Positions 8,137 through 17,295 are shown, numbered from the stretch's first letter. The stretch: DNA of 64,000 nucleotides from Profundibacter sp033851955 (GCA_033851955.1 JAWSVK010000011.1:1-64000); one strand, 5' to 3'. Program-made: numbers and translations. The notes: a model not told the origin generated them from the letters alone.

Positions 8137-9555
8137 ATGAAAATGAATAGATTTATTTCGGCGGCCCTATTGGGCTTTGCCGTTTCAGTAGCGACAGTTC
8201 CGACGACAACTGAGGCTGAAACCTTGCGCGTTATGCGTGGGGCTGCGTCATCTGCGCTTAAGGTCCCAATGAACCGTGCGGTCGTTGTTGAAAGCGACGT
8301 TCCATTTGCGGAACTTTCAATCGCCAATCCCGGGATTGCGGACATTTCAACCCTGTCGGACCGTACTATTTATGTGCTGGGCAAATTGCCCGGGCGTACA
8401 ACGCTGACCCTTTTGGGCGGCGACGGGCGGCTCATTACCAATGTCGAGGTCCAAGTGACCCCCGATGTCACCGAGTTTAAGGAGCGGCTGCGCCAGATCC
8501 TTCCAGGTGAGAGCATTGAAGTGCGCACCGCCAATGACGGCATCGTTTTGTCAGGCACGGTTTCAAGCACCGCCAGACTGGACCGCGCGCTTGATTTGGC
8601 TCAGCGTTATGCCCCAGATCGCGTTTCCAACCTAATGAGTGTTGGCGGCACCCAGCAAGTGATGCTCAAGGTGCGCTTTGCCGAGATGCAACGTACTGTG
8701 AGCAAACAGCTTTCCGCTGGCCTGCTGATCAACGGCATCGGGTCTTCTCTTTCAGGCTCAGTTGGAGCCGGAGCTGGTGCGCTTGTGGATGGAACGACCA
8801 TCGGCTCGACGGCATCTACGGTATTGAACCTAGATCAGGAAGCTGTCGGCCAAGCCGCCGTTGGCTTCACCATTGGCTCAACTCAGTTTGGCGTTTTGAT
8901 TGAAGCCCTTGAAAGCAAAGGCGTTATTCGCACCTTGGCGGAACCAAACCTGATAGCGCTTTCAGGCCAAGAGGCGAAATTCTTAGCGGGTGGCGAATAT
9001 CCTGTGCCCGTGGCTCAAGACAACGATTCAATCTCGGTTGAATATAAACCCTTCGGGATCGAGTTGAATTTTACGCCCCGTGTTGTTGACGGCGACGTCA
9101 TCAACCTGTCTCTGTCGGCCGCTGTTAGCTCGCTTGACCCCTCAAACGGGTTTAACCAAAACGGATTTGCCATTGACGCCTTCAAACGGCGCGAAGTTTC
9201 AACCACGGTTGAAATGCGTGATGGTGAAAGCTTTGCGATCGCTGGTTTGCTCCAAGACGACTTTACCGACCTGAACAGTCAGGTTCCATGGCTCGGTGAT
9301 ATTCCGATCCTTGGCACCCTGTTTCGCAGCACCCAATATCAGCGTCAGCAATCCGAGCTGGTCATCATCATTACACCACATCTGGTGACACCGACCCGCG
9401 GCGAAGCCTTGGCCTTGCCAACGGACCGGATCAAAATCCCTACGGAATCAGAACTGTTCCTATTTGGTAAAGTGGCGGGCAAAACCCCACGCGGTGCCGC
9501 TGGCGAAGTTGCACGACAGGACTTCAGCGGTTCTTACGGCTATGTGATGGAGTAA
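8137..9555 (+). CDS. cpaC: Tad/Cpa outer-membrane secretin
   Basis: A 472-residue secretin (RcpA/CpaC) that forms the outer-membrane pore of the tight-adherence type IVb pilus system. It begins with a signal peptide of about 27 residues. A pilus-specific N-terminal domain and BON-like segment (residues 30-165) are followed by the secretin core: GVIRTLAEPNLIALSGQEA, GIELNFTPRV and VPWLGDIPILGTLFRS, then the C-terminal ITPHLV motif. The first ATG follows AGAGAGG. It opens the plus-strand tad operon and is 4 nt from the OmpA-type lipoprotein gene. In most relatives cpaB precedes it; here tRNA-Thr does. Confidence 0.94.
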   Translation: MKMNRFISAALLGFAVSVATVPTTTEAETLRVMRGAASSALKVPMNRAVVVESDVPFAELSIANPGIADISTLSDRTIYVLGKLPGRTTLTLLGGDGRLITNVEVQVTPDVTEFKERLRQILPGESIEVRTANDGIVLSGTVSSTARLDRALDLAQRYAPDRVSNLMSVGGTQQVMLKVRFAEMQRTVSKQLSAGLLINGIGSSLSGSVGAGAGALVDGTTIGSTASTVLNLDQEAVGQAAVGFTIGSTQFGVLIEALESKGVIRTLAEPNLIALSGQEAKFLAGGEYPVPVAQDNDSISVEYKPFGIELNFTPRVVDGDVINLSLSAAVSSLDPSNGFNQNGFAIDAFKRREVSTTVEMRDGESFAIAGLLQDDFTDLNSQVPWLGDIPILGTLFRSTQYQRQQSELVIIITPHLVTPTRGEALALPTDRIKIPTESELFLFGKVAGKTPRGAAGEVARQDFSGSYGYVME

Positions 9556-9559
9556 GACA

Positions 9560-10234
9560 ATGAATGCTTATTTAAAAAACGCTCTGATTGTCGCAAGCAT
9601 CGCCACATTGGCCTCATGCTCAAAGGAAACCAATTTCACGCGCTCGTTTTACACTGAAGCGGGCAGCGAATTGGATGAGGGTGGCTTTGGCAATTCGACG
9701 ATGAACAATATGTTGATCCAAACGGGCCAAAAATCTTACGCGATTGACCTTTCAAACCGATTTGCAGCCGAAGTTCCAGCAACGGTGAACTTTGCCTTTA
9801 ACCAATCAACACTTGATGCATCGGCCATTGCGTCGTTGCGTAAGCAAGCCAATTGGATCCGTCAATTCCCAGAGGTGCGCTTTCGGGTCTACGGGCATAC
9901 CGATCTTGTCGGCGGCAACGCCTTTAACAAACGTCTTGGCCTGCGTCGCGCACGCGCCGTGGTCCGGTTTTTGTCCAGTCAAGGTATCAACCGCAGCCGC
10001 CTAGAGGCCGTGGCCTCGTTTGGCGAAACACAGCCATTGGTCGTCAGCCAAAATCGGGAACGGCGCAATCGCCGCACCGTGACCGAGGTTTCAGGTTTCG
10101 TTCAAAACAACCCAACCGTGCTGAACGGGAAATACGCGCAGATTATTTTCCGCGACTACGTTCTTAGCGCTGTAGAAAAATCTAGCCTAACAAATGATGC
10201 AACGGCGTCTATCGACACCCAAAGCGGCGGGTAA
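9560..10234 (+). CDS. OmpA-family lipoprotein of the tad locus
   Basis: A 224-residue lipoprotein. The signal peptide ends in a lipobox LASC (Cys20), and an OmpA C-terminal peptidoglycan-binding domain occupies about residues 75-180 with the signature GHTDLVGGNAFNKRLGLRRA. OmpA-like proteins at this position in tad loci are thought to hold the secretin complex to the cell wall. It starts 4 nt after cpaC and ends just before a strong terminator, so cpaC and this gene may form their own transcript. Confidence 0.88.
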   Translation: MNAYLKNALIVASIATLASCSKETNFTRSFYTEAGSELDEGGFGNSTMNNMLIQTGQKSYAIDLSNRFAAEVPATVNFAFNQSTLDASAIASLRKQANWIRQFPEVRFRVYGHTDLVGGNAFNKRLGLRRARAVVRFLSSQGINRSRLEAVASFGETQPLVVSQNRERRNRRTVTEVSGFVQNNPTVLNGKYAQIIFRDYVLSAVEKSSLTNDATASIDTQSGG

Positions 10235-10257
10235 ATTCTAAAAAGTCCCACAAATTT

Positions 10258-10306
10258 GGGCCGCCTCGCACAGCAGAAATGCTGTCGGGCGGCCCATTTT
10301 GTTTTT
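10258..10306 (+). terminator. Rho-independent terminator after cpaC-ompA
   Basis: The left arm GGGCCGCC (10258-10265) pairs with GGCGGCCC (10288-10295), with an inner CAGCA-GAAA-TGCTG hairpin, followed by ATTTTGTTTTT. This is a GC-rich stem with a U-rich tail, the classic form. It lies between the OmpA lipoprotein and cpaE inside the tad locus. Confidence 0.88.
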
Positions 10307-10639
10307 GGTGCCCTTACAACAGCGCCGCCACCCTCCTCAAAAATCTCGACGACATCCACCCAGATCATGGTAAACAATCTGTTAACCGATCAAAACCAAA
10401 CGTTTCCGCAAATGGCACAATGCGCGGTCAGAAACTGGCAATAATTCCATATGCCGAACAATTACGGCATTTTGGCCCTAATGTTGCCAATATTGTAAGT
10501 CAAATTCAATCTTATTGGAGCAATATGTGTCTGACCGAGTCGGATGCATGGGCAACAGCGGAACGATCCGGACGCAGTACAACTGTCTGGTAATAAATAC
10601 AAAAACCGCAAACGCCCGATATAAAAAGGACGAGAGGCA
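10307..10639 (+). other. Intergenic region upstream of cpaE
   Basis: About 330 bases follow the terminator before cpaE. No Flp-like ORF (hydrophobic segment with an E-Y pair) was found on either strand; the open frame crossing the terminator has no pilin features. The right half is AT-rich and ends with AGGACGAGAGG ahead of the cpaE ATG, so a separate promoter for the cpaE-to-cpaA genes is likely, though I cannot place one. Confidence 0.45.
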
Positions 10640-11887
10640 ATGGAGAATAGTGCGATGCTACAGCCAGAAACGGCACCTATAGTAGCCTGCACAGTATCGC
10701 GTGATGTATCTAATTTTGATCTGTTGATCGAGGATATGGAAGCGGAGCTGGGTGAAAGTTGGGGCGATCTAACATTTGATGACGCGAAAGTTTTTCTTTC
10801 GCAGCCAGATGCCGATTCATTGGAATTTATTGCAATTGCCGTTGATGATCAGGATGAAGAAGACCTGTCATTGATCAGTGACCTGATCACTACCGCAGGC
10901 GCCAAAGGGATCAACGTTATTTTGATCGCCGAAGAAGTCAGCCCAATTGCGTTGCATCAATTGCTGCGCCTTGGTGCCAATGACTTTATCCCCTACCCTC
11001 TTCCCGAAGGTGAGTTGCACTCCGCGATTGAGCGCATTCGCGCCCCCGAAGCGCCGGCCGAGCCTCCAGTGCCCGCCGAGAACAAACCCAAGCTAAAGGC
11101 AACAGGTGACCGTCAAGGCGTCATTTTGCCTGTACATGCAATTGCGGGTGGCACAGGCGCCTCCACTTTAGCCGTGAATCTAGCATGGGAACTTGCTTGC
11201 GTTAGCAAAAAAGATGCCCCACGCGTATGTTTGCTGGATTTCAATCTACAATTTGGTTCAATTTCTACGTATCTTGACCTGCCGCGTCGCGAAGTCATTT
11301 ATGAACTGCTGTCTGACACAGAAGCCATGGACAGCGACAGCTTCATGCAGGCCTTGCTGGCTTACAACGACAAACTGCACGTGCTGACCGCCCCAACCGA
11401 CATGTTGCCGCTGGATTTCATCACATCAGACGACATCAACCGCATCATTGATATCGCCAAAGCCAATTTTGACTATGTTGTGATCGATATGCCTTCGACA
11501 TTGGTCAGCTGGACCGAGGCCGTGCTCAGCCAGGCTCACGTCTATTTCGCCACAATGGAACTGGACATGCGAAGCGCCCAAAACGTTCTGCGCATGACTC
11601 GCGCCCTCAAGGCCGAGGATCTGCCGTTTCAAAAACTACGCTTCGTATTGAACCGCGCACCGAAATTCACCGACCTAAACGGAAAATCTCGCGTCAAACG
11701 CATGGCAGAAAGCCTTGATGTTCAAATCGAAGTTCAATTGCCTGACGGTGGCAAGCAAGTTGTCCAAGCGGGTGATCACGGCCTGCCGATGGCCGAAAGC
11801 GCGGCCAAAAGCCCACTGCGTAAGGAATACGCCAAGCTCGCTCAATCGCTGCACGAATTAAACCAAGCTGCCGAAACCGGCAACTAG
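10640..11887 (+). CDS. cpaE: Pilus assembly ATPase-like protein CpaE/TadZ
   Basis: A 415-residue protein with an N-terminal receiver-like domain (about residues 10-140, with VILIAEEVSP and GANDFIPYP) fused to a MinD/ParA-type domain (about 155-400). TadZ/CpaE localises the tad machinery to the pole in other bacteria. The P-loop here is AGGTGAST instead of KGGxGKT/S: both the signature lysine and the Walker lysine are absent, while DYVVIDMPS (Walker B) is kept. Atypical P-loops are known in TadZ, so a positional rather than hydrolytic role is possible. cpaF follows after 20 nt. Confidence 0.92.
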   Translation: MENSAMLQPETAPIVACTVSRDVSNFDLLIEDMEAELGESWGDLTFDDAKVFLSQPDADSLEFIAIAVDDQDEEDLSLISDLITTAGAKGINVILIAEEVSPIALHQLLRLGANDFIPYPLPEGELHSAIERIRAPEAPAEPPVPAENKPKLKATGDRQGVILPVHAIAGGTGASTLAVNLAWELACVSKKDAPRVCLLDFNLQFGSISTYLDLPRREVIYELLSDTEAMDSDSFMQALLAYNDKLHVLTAPTDMLPLDFITSDDINRIIDIAKANFDYVVIDMPSTLVSWTEAVLSQAHVYFATMELDMRSAQNVLRMTRALKAEDLPFQKLRFVLNRAPKFTDLNGKSRVKRMAESLDVQIEVQLPDGGKQVVQAGDHGLPMAESAAKSPLRKEYAKLAQSLHELNQAAETGN

Positions 11888-11907
11888 CATAGAAAAGGGC
11901 ATACATC

Positions 11908-13344
11908 ATGTTCTCGCGTTATAACAAAGCAGGTGGTTCGAAAAAACCAACCAAAGCCGAAGCCCCCATAGCCGTCGCACCTGCAGAAAAGCCGGTTGAA
12001 AAACCCGCAAATCTGCGCAAAATCGAAACGCGCTCCGAGGAGGTCACGCTCGGCGGCAAAGAGGTCAAACGCAAAGCGCGGCTTGCTGAAATTCGCCTGC
12101 AACTCCACCAGGAATTGTTGGATAATCTAAATCTGTCAGCGTTGGAAAATGCTTCGGAAAAGGATTTGCGCAGCGAGATCACGTCCATCGCTTCAGAAGC
12201 GCTGGAAGAAATGAGTGTGGTTCTGACCCGTGATGAACGCACCCACCTTTACCAAGAACTGTTTGACGAAGTGACGGGCCTTGGCCCAATTGAGCCGCTG
12301 TTGAAAGACGAAACCGTCAACGACATTTTGATCAACGGCCCACAACAAATATTTGTTGAACGTGACGGCAAACTGGAACTCTCCACCATCACGTTCAAAG
12401 ATGAAAAACACCTGATGCGGATCATCGATAAAATCGTTTCGGCTGTTGGCCGTCGTGTGGATGAATCCAACCCCTACGTTGATGCACGGCTTGCTGATGG
12501 CTCGCGTTTCAACGCAATGGTGCCGCCAATTGCGGTGGATGGCTCACTGGTTTCCATTCGTAAGTTCAAAAAAGACAAATTGGGCATCGATGATCTGGTT
12601 GGGTTTGGTGCTTTTTCAGAAGAAATGGCCGCCTACCTTCAGGCCGCCGTTGCTTGTCGTTTGAATATCATCGTTTCGGGCGGTACGGGTTCGGGTAAAA
12701 CAACAACCCTGAACGCGTTGTCGTCCTTCATTGATAACGCTGAACGCATCCTAACGATCGAGGATACAGCCGAGCTTCAACTCCAACAAACCCATGTTGG
12801 CCGGATGGAGAGCCGTCCGCCAAACGTTGAAGGCAAAGGTGCCGTTTCGCCGCGCGACTGTATGAAAAACGCCCTGCGTATGCGTCCAGATCGGATCATC
12901 GTTGGTGAGACCCGTGGCGAAGAAGTTATCGATATGTTGCAAGCCATGAACACAGGTCACGACGGTTCAATGACCACAATTCACGCAAACTCGGCGCGTG
13001 ATGGCGTGTCGCGGATGGAAAACATGATCGCGATGGCCGGCATCGAGATGCCAATTAAAGCCGTTCGCAGCCAAATCTCATCTGCGGTGAACCTGATCGT
13101 ACAAGCCTCGCGCTTGCAAGACGGTTCGCGTCGAATGACATCGATCACCGAAATCACCGGCATGGAGGGCGACGTTATTTCTATGCAGGAAGTCTTTAAA
13201 TTTCAGCGCGTCGGCCTGACCAAAGACAACAAGATCCTTGGCCATTTCACAGCCACAGGCGTGCGTTCGCACTATTCCGAACGCTTCCGTATGTGGGGTT
13301 ATGATTTGCCAGCATCCCTATTTGAACCCTTTGCGGCGGAGTAA
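11908..13344 (+). CDS. cpaF: Tad pilus secretion ATPase CpaF/TadA
   Basis: A 478-residue type II/IV secretion ATPase that powers pilus extension. After a charged N-terminal linker the GspE-like N-domain runs to about residue 245. Walker A is SGGTGSGKTTT near residue 258, followed by the Asp box (ILTIEDTAELQL), the Walker B region RPDRIIVGETRGEE and the His box (HDGSMTTIHANS). All expected elements are intact, so it should be active. It lies between cpaE (20 nt) and tadB (5 nt) in one transcriptional unit. Confidence 0.96.
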   Translation: MFSRYNKAGGSKKPTKAEAPIAVAPAEKPVEKPANLRKIETRSEEVTLGGKEVKRKARLAEIRLQLHQELLDNLNLSALENASEKDLRSEITSIASEALEEMSVVLTRDERTHLYQELFDEVTGLGPIEPLLKDETVNDILINGPQQIFVERDGKLELSTITFKDEKHLMRIIDKIVSAVGRRVDESNPYVDARLADGSRFNAMVPPIAVDGSLVSIRKFKKDKLGIDDLVGFGAFSEEMAAYLQAAVACRLNIIVSGGTGSGKTTTLNALSSFIDNAERILTIEDTAELQLQQTHVGRMESRPPNVEGKGAVSPRDCMKNALRMRPDRIIVGETRGEEVIDMLQAMNTGHDGSMTTIHANSARDGVSRMENMIAMAGIEMPIKAVRSQISSAVNLIVQASRLQDGSRRMTSITEITGMEGDVISMQEVFKFQRVGLTKDNKILGHFTATGVRSHYSERFRMWGYDLPASLFEPFAAE

Positions 13345-13349
13345 ACAAA

Positions 13350-14318
13350 ATGTCCATTAACGGAGAATTTATCGTCTACGCCCTGATTTTCGTTGCAGTT
13401 CTGCTGCTCGTTGAGGGCATCTACCTAACGGTATTTGGCAAGTCGATCAGCCTAAACAGCAAGGTCAACCGCCGGTTGGACATGTTGGAAAAAGGCACCG
13501 GTCGTGAACAGGTTTTCGAGCAGCTTCGCAAAGAGATGGCGCAGCACCTGAAATCCAGCTCAATCCCGTTGTATTCCATATTGGCGCGCCGCGCCCAACG
13601 GGCCAACATCGCCTTTTCGCCCTTCCAACTCATGTTGTTGATGGTGGCTCTCGGGGTGATCGCATTTATCGGCATGACCGTCGGCACCAGCACATCGCCA
13701 CCTGTTCGGGCCGCAATTTCTGTTGGTATGGGGATTGGTTCGGTCTTTGTCTGGATCAACAACAAAGCCAAAAAACGCATGGCCATGATGGACGAACAAC
13801 TGCCGGATGCAGTTGAACTGATGGTGCGCTCCTTGCGAGTGGGGCACCCGTTCACATCGACCTTGGCCATCGTTGCCAAAGAAATCCCTGACCCACTGGG
13901 CACCGAAATGGGCATGATCGCCGATGAGGCAACCTATGGACGCGACGTTGGTGAGGCCCTGAAAGACATGGCTGAACGCATCGAAATGCAAGATTTACGC
14001 TTCCTCGCGGTTGCGGTGACCATCCAGCAAACTTCTGGCGGTAATTTGGCAGAAATCCTACATGGTTTGTCCAAGGTTATCCGTTCGCGTTTCAAATTGT
14101 TTCGCCGAGTCAAAGCCATTACGGCCGAGGCAAAATGGTCTGGCTCATTCTTGTCTGGCTTCCCATTGCTGGCGTTGATTGGCATCAATGTTGCCAAGCC
14201 TGACTATTACGATGTTGTGATGGAAACCGAATATTTCGTTCCAGCCTGTCTGGTTGTGGGGGCTTTTCTTGTCGCCAACGTCATCGTCATGAAAATGCTC
14301 GTTAACATCAAAGTGTAA
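13350..14318 (+). CDS. tadB: Tad inner-membrane platform protein TadB
   Basis: A 322-residue T2SSF-family protein. An N-terminal membrane segment (residues 9-29) is followed by a cytoplasmic region, two membrane segments near 90-135, the GspF core (VELMVRSLRVGHPF to TSGGNLAEILHGLS) and C-terminal segments. With TadC it forms the inner-membrane platform on which CpaF acts. It begins 5 nt after cpaF and ends 12 nt before tadC. Confidence 0.93.
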   Translation: MSINGEFIVYALIFVAVLLLVEGIYLTVFGKSISLNSKVNRRLDMLEKGTGREQVFEQLRKEMAQHLKSSSIPLYSILARRAQRANIAFSPFQLMLLMVALGVIAFIGMTVGTSTSPPVRAAISVGMGIGSVFVWINNKAKKRMAMMDEQLPDAVELMVRSLRVGHPFTSTLAIVAKEIPDPLGTEMGMIADEATYGRDVGEALKDMAERIEMQDLRFLAVAVTIQQTSGGNLAEILHGLSKVIRSRFKLFRRVKAITAEAKWSGSFLSGFPLLALIGINVAKPDYYDVVMETEYFVPACLVVGAFLVANVIVMKMLVNIKV

Positions 14319-14330
14319 GGGGAGATCGAT

Positions 14331-15311
14331 ATGGAATTTCTTAACAATCTAAACATAATGCTCACCGACACGCTTGGTCCATTTGGCCCTTTGTTGGCCG
14401 TTGGCATCTTGGGCATGTTCCTAATCCTGTTGACCGTGCCAATTTTGATGAACAAAAAAGAAGATCCGCTGGATAAGCTGCGTAAATCTAACGTCGCTCA
14501 CAATGCGGGCAAAAGTAAATCAGATCTGCGCACAGCCCAAGGCAGCGATAAGTTGGACAAATACGCCAACTTCCTTGAGCCACAAGACGAGGAAGAGTAT
14601 TCTGCAATCCGCTTGAAGCTTTTACAAGCTGGGTATTCGTCCAAAACGGCGGTGCGAACCTTCCACTTTATGCAGTTCATTTTAGGTGTTGGTTTTTTGA
14701 TCGTCGGAACGATCTACGCGCTTACCCTGGGCGCGACCGATGATCAAACCACCAAGTCGATGGCCCTGAGCATTCTAATTCCTGGCGTGGTTGGGTATAT
14801 GGCCCCGAAATACTGGGTGACCAAACGACAGCAAAAACGCGAAGAAGAAATCATCAACGGCTTTCCAGACGCGCTGGATTTGATGCTGGTGTGCGTCGAA
14901 GCTGGGCAATCGCTCGACCAATCCATCATCCGCGTTGCCGAAGAAATTCGCGCCGGTTTCCCAGCCTTGGCAGATGAATTCCAAATCGTGTCTAATGAAA
15001 TGAAGGCCGGTAAAGACCGGATCAGCGTTCTGCGCGATATGTCCGAACGGGTTGGCGTGCCGGATGTGGCATCCTTTGTAACTGTGTTGATCCAATCGGC
15101 CAGCTTTGGGACATCCGTAGCCGATGCCTTGCGTGTCTTTTCTGCCGAAATGCGGGATAAACGCGTGATGCGGGCCGAAGAGAAGGCTAACAAGTTGCCA
15201 ACAAAGATGACACTTGCCACAATGATGCTGACACTGCCACCGTTGCTGATCATTCTGATTGGCCCCTCGGTTTACGGCATGTCGGTCATGCTATCGGGTG
15301 CGAATTTTTGA
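14331..15311 (+). CDS. tadC: Tad inner-membrane platform protein TadC
   Basis: A 326-residue partner of TadB with the same GspF domain: DALDLMLVCVEAGQSLDQSI, ISVLRDMSERVGVPDVASFV and a closing hydrophobic segment. Membrane segments lie near residues 15-40, 110-155 and 300-320. The start is preceded by GGGGAG. tadD starts 4 nt after its stop. Confidence 0.93.
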   Translation: MEFLNNLNIMLTDTLGPFGPLLAVGILGMFLILLTVPILMNKKEDPLDKLRKSNVAHNAGKSKSDLRTAQGSDKLDKYANFLEPQDEEEYSAIRLKLLQAGYSSKTAVRTFHFMQFILGVGFLIVGTIYALTLGATDDQTTKSMALSILIPGVVGYMAPKYWVTKRQQKREEEIINGFPDALDLMLVCVEAGQSLDQSIIRVAEEIRAGFPALADEFQIVSNEMKAGKDRISVLRDMSERVGVPDVASFVTVLIQSASFGTSVADALRVFSAEMRDKRVMRAEEKANKLPTKMTLATMMLTLPPLLIILIGPSVYGMSVMLSGANF

Positions 15312-15315
15312 CGAC

Positions 15316-15885
15316 ATGAAACAACATTGGGTCGGGTTCATACTGGCGCTCAGCCTCTTAGCCGCCTGCGGAAACGCCGGCGGCATTGGGCGTTCTAAGG
15401 ACAGCCCATACGCCCCAACGGGTCAATCAACCCGTGGAAATTCCGTTGACGGGTTAATCGTCGGGCATCGTCTCATGGCGGCTGGTGAATACGAACTGGC
15501 CCTTAAGGCCTATTATCGCGCGGCAGGCAAACTAGGCCTGAATGCCGATGTATACAGCGCGCTTGGCTCTGCCAACCTAAAACTAGGCCGCCTTGGCCAG
15601 TCAGAGGAGTTGCTGCGCAAAGCCGTCGACAAAGACGCTGAGTTTGCGCCTGCTTGGAATAACCTAGGCGTGGTTTTGATGGAACGCGGTAAAACTGGCG
15701 AAGCTAGACGCGTTTTCCAAACCGCTTATGCGCTCGATAGTGGCGAAAGTGACTCCATCCGTGACAATTTACGCCTGGCTATCGCAAAAATCGAAAATGT
15801 CGACTATGATGACAGTCACGATAATGATAATTTCTCATTGGTGCGGCGCGGAGGCGGGGAATACCTGCTTCTTTCCACACTATAA
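15316..15885 (+). CDS. tadD: TPR pilotin-like lipoprotein TadD
   Basis: A 189-residue lipoprotein with lipobox LLAAC near residue 17 and tetratricopeptide repeats in about residues 50-155 (ADVYSALGSANLKLGRLGQS, then an AWNNLGVVLMERGKTGEA repeat). TadD proteins help the secretin assemble. The ATG at 15316 was chosen because it begins a normal lipoprotein signal peptide 4 nt after tadC; an earlier in-frame start would overlap tadC without reason. Confidence 0.85.
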   Translation: MKQHWVGFILALSLLAACGNAGGIGRSKDSPYAPTGQSTRGNSVDGLIVGHRLMAAGEYELALKAYYRAAGKLGLNADVYSALGSANLKLGRLGQSEELLRKAVDKDAEFAPAWNNLGVVLMERGKTGEARRVFQTAYALDSGESDSIRDNLRLAIAKIENVDYDDSHDNDNFSLVRRGGGEYLLLSTL

Positions 15886-15915
15886 GAAGGTTCGAGCAGC
15901 AAAAAGGACGCAAAA

Positions 15916-16773
15916 ATGCGCCACCCTATCCTGATCCCCCTGTGCTTTGCAGGTGTGTTTGCCCTATCTGCGTGTCAAAAACCCGGAGGTAATGAGGTCA
16001 ATCGCACGATGAAAGACCTTAACGTCATCGATGAAAGCAATTTGAGCAACATTATGCTCACTGTTGCCGACCCATCCGAAGCGGTTGCATATTTCCGCAA
16101 ATCCAGCGCTGACAATCCTGACCGGATTGACCTACAACGTGGCTTGGCCAAATCATTGATCCGCGCCAAACGCCCAACCGAAGCCGTCGCTGCATGGACC
16201 AAAGTGCTGGACCACAAAGACAAAACCGACGAGGATCGTGTTGAGCTTGCTGACGCCCTGATCCGTACTGGCGACTGGAAAAAAGCCAAAGCCGCGCTAA
16301 ACCGCATTCCACCGACCCACGAGAGCTATAAACGCTATCGGCTCGAGGCAATGGTTGCGGACAGCAACAAAGATTGGAAAAAGGCCGACAGTTTTTATGA
16401 AACAGCTTCGGGCATGACAACAAATCCCGGCAGTGTGTTGAACAACTGGGGCTACTCCAAACTGACCCGTGGCAATTACAAAGACGCCGAGCGGTTATTC
16501 ACCGAAGCATTGACCTATGACAAAGGGCTTTATACCGCCAAAAATAACCTAATTTTGGCCCGTGGCGCGCAGCGTATCTACACCCTGCCTGTCATTCCTA
16601 TGACCCAGGTTGAACGCGCACAATTGCTGCATTCACTCGCTTTGACTGCGATCAAACAGGGCGATGTCTCAACCGGTAAAGGCCTGCTGAAAGACGCTAT
16701 CGACACGCACCCACAGCACTTTGAGGCGGCAGTACGTTCGCTTGAGGCGCTAGAAAACAACGTGTCGAACTAA
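15916..16773 (+). CDS. TPR-repeat lipoprotein of the tad locus
   Basis: A 285-residue lipoprotein (lipobox LSAC near residue 20) with several tetratricopeptide repeats, e.g. GLAKSLIRAKRPTEAVAAW, ALIRTGDWKKAKAAL and NNWGYSKLTRGNYKDAERLF. A second TPR lipoprotein beside tadD is common in alphaproteobacterial tad loci; it probably scaffolds periplasmic components. Its final stop overlaps the cpaA start by 1 nt. Confidence 0.8.
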   Translation: MRHPILIPLCFAGVFALSACQKPGGNEVNRTMKDLNVIDESNLSNIMLTVADPSEAVAYFRKSSADNPDRIDLQRGLAKSLIRAKRPTEAVAAWTKVLDHKDKTDEDRVELADALIRTGDWKKAKAALNRIPPTHESYKRYRLEAMVADSNKDWKKADSFYETASGMTTNPGSVLNNWGYSKLTRGNYKDAERLFTEALTYDKGLYTAKNNLILARGAQRIYTLPVIPMTQVERAQLLHSLALTAIKQGDVSTGKGLLKDAIDTHPQHFEAAVRSLEALENNVSN

Positions 16774-17273
16774 TGCAGATGGCGATCAGTTCACTTTCTG
16801 CAATGTGGTTCTTGCCACTCGCCACCTTGATTTCAATTTGGGTGGCGTGGAACGACATGAAGTTCATGAAAATCCCCAATGTGGCCGTTCTGGCACTGTT
16901 TGCGGTTTTTTTTATCATCGGTTTTTTCGTCCTGCCGACGGATGAATATCTGCGGCGTTACTCTCACTTGGTCGTGATTTTGCTCATCGGATTTGTCTGC
17001 AGCACGCTGGGTCTACTTGGTGCAGGGGATGCAAAATTTGCCGCCGCTATGGCGCCTTTTGTAGCTTGGAGTGATGCCGCTAAGATGCTGTATTTATTGG
17101 CTGCTGTCGTCTTGGCAGCATTTCTCACCCACAGGATTTTACAGCGCAGCAGTGCCTTTCGCAAATTGACACCCGATTGGAAAAGCTGGGACAACAAAGA
17201 CTTTCCCATGGGTTTTGCACTTGGTGGCGCATTGGTCGCCTACCTCGCGCTCGGCGTGACCTACGGGCAATAA
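16773..17273 (+). CDS. cpaA: Prepilin peptidase CpaA/TadV
   Basis: A 166-residue type IV prepilin peptidase (A24 family) with about five membrane segments. The two catalytic aspartates are visible: Asp28 in WNDMKFMKIPN and Asp86 in the GxGD motif GAGD (83-86). It lacks the N-terminal methylase domain of PilD, as expected for TadV/CpaA. Its substrates, Flp and TadE/F pseudopilins, are not encoded in this locus. A stop-start overlap joins it to the TPR lipoprotein gene, and a terminator follows. Confidence 0.92.
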   Translation: MQMAISSLSAMWFLPLATLISIWVAWNDMKFMKIPNVAVLALFAVFFIIGFFVLPTDEYLRRYSHLVVILLIGFVCSTLGLLGAGDAKFAAAMAPFVAWSDAAKMLYLLAAVVLAAFLTHRILQRSSAFRKLTPDWKSWDNKDFPMGFALGGALVAYLALGVTYGQ

Positions 17274-17295
17274 GTAGAACATCAGAATTGGTTCC

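Noticed and set aside
10279..10593. 104-codon frame between ompA and cpaE, considered as a hidden pilin
   Set aside because: It runs through the terminator hairpin and lacks the hydrophobic segment and Glu-Tyr pair of Flp.
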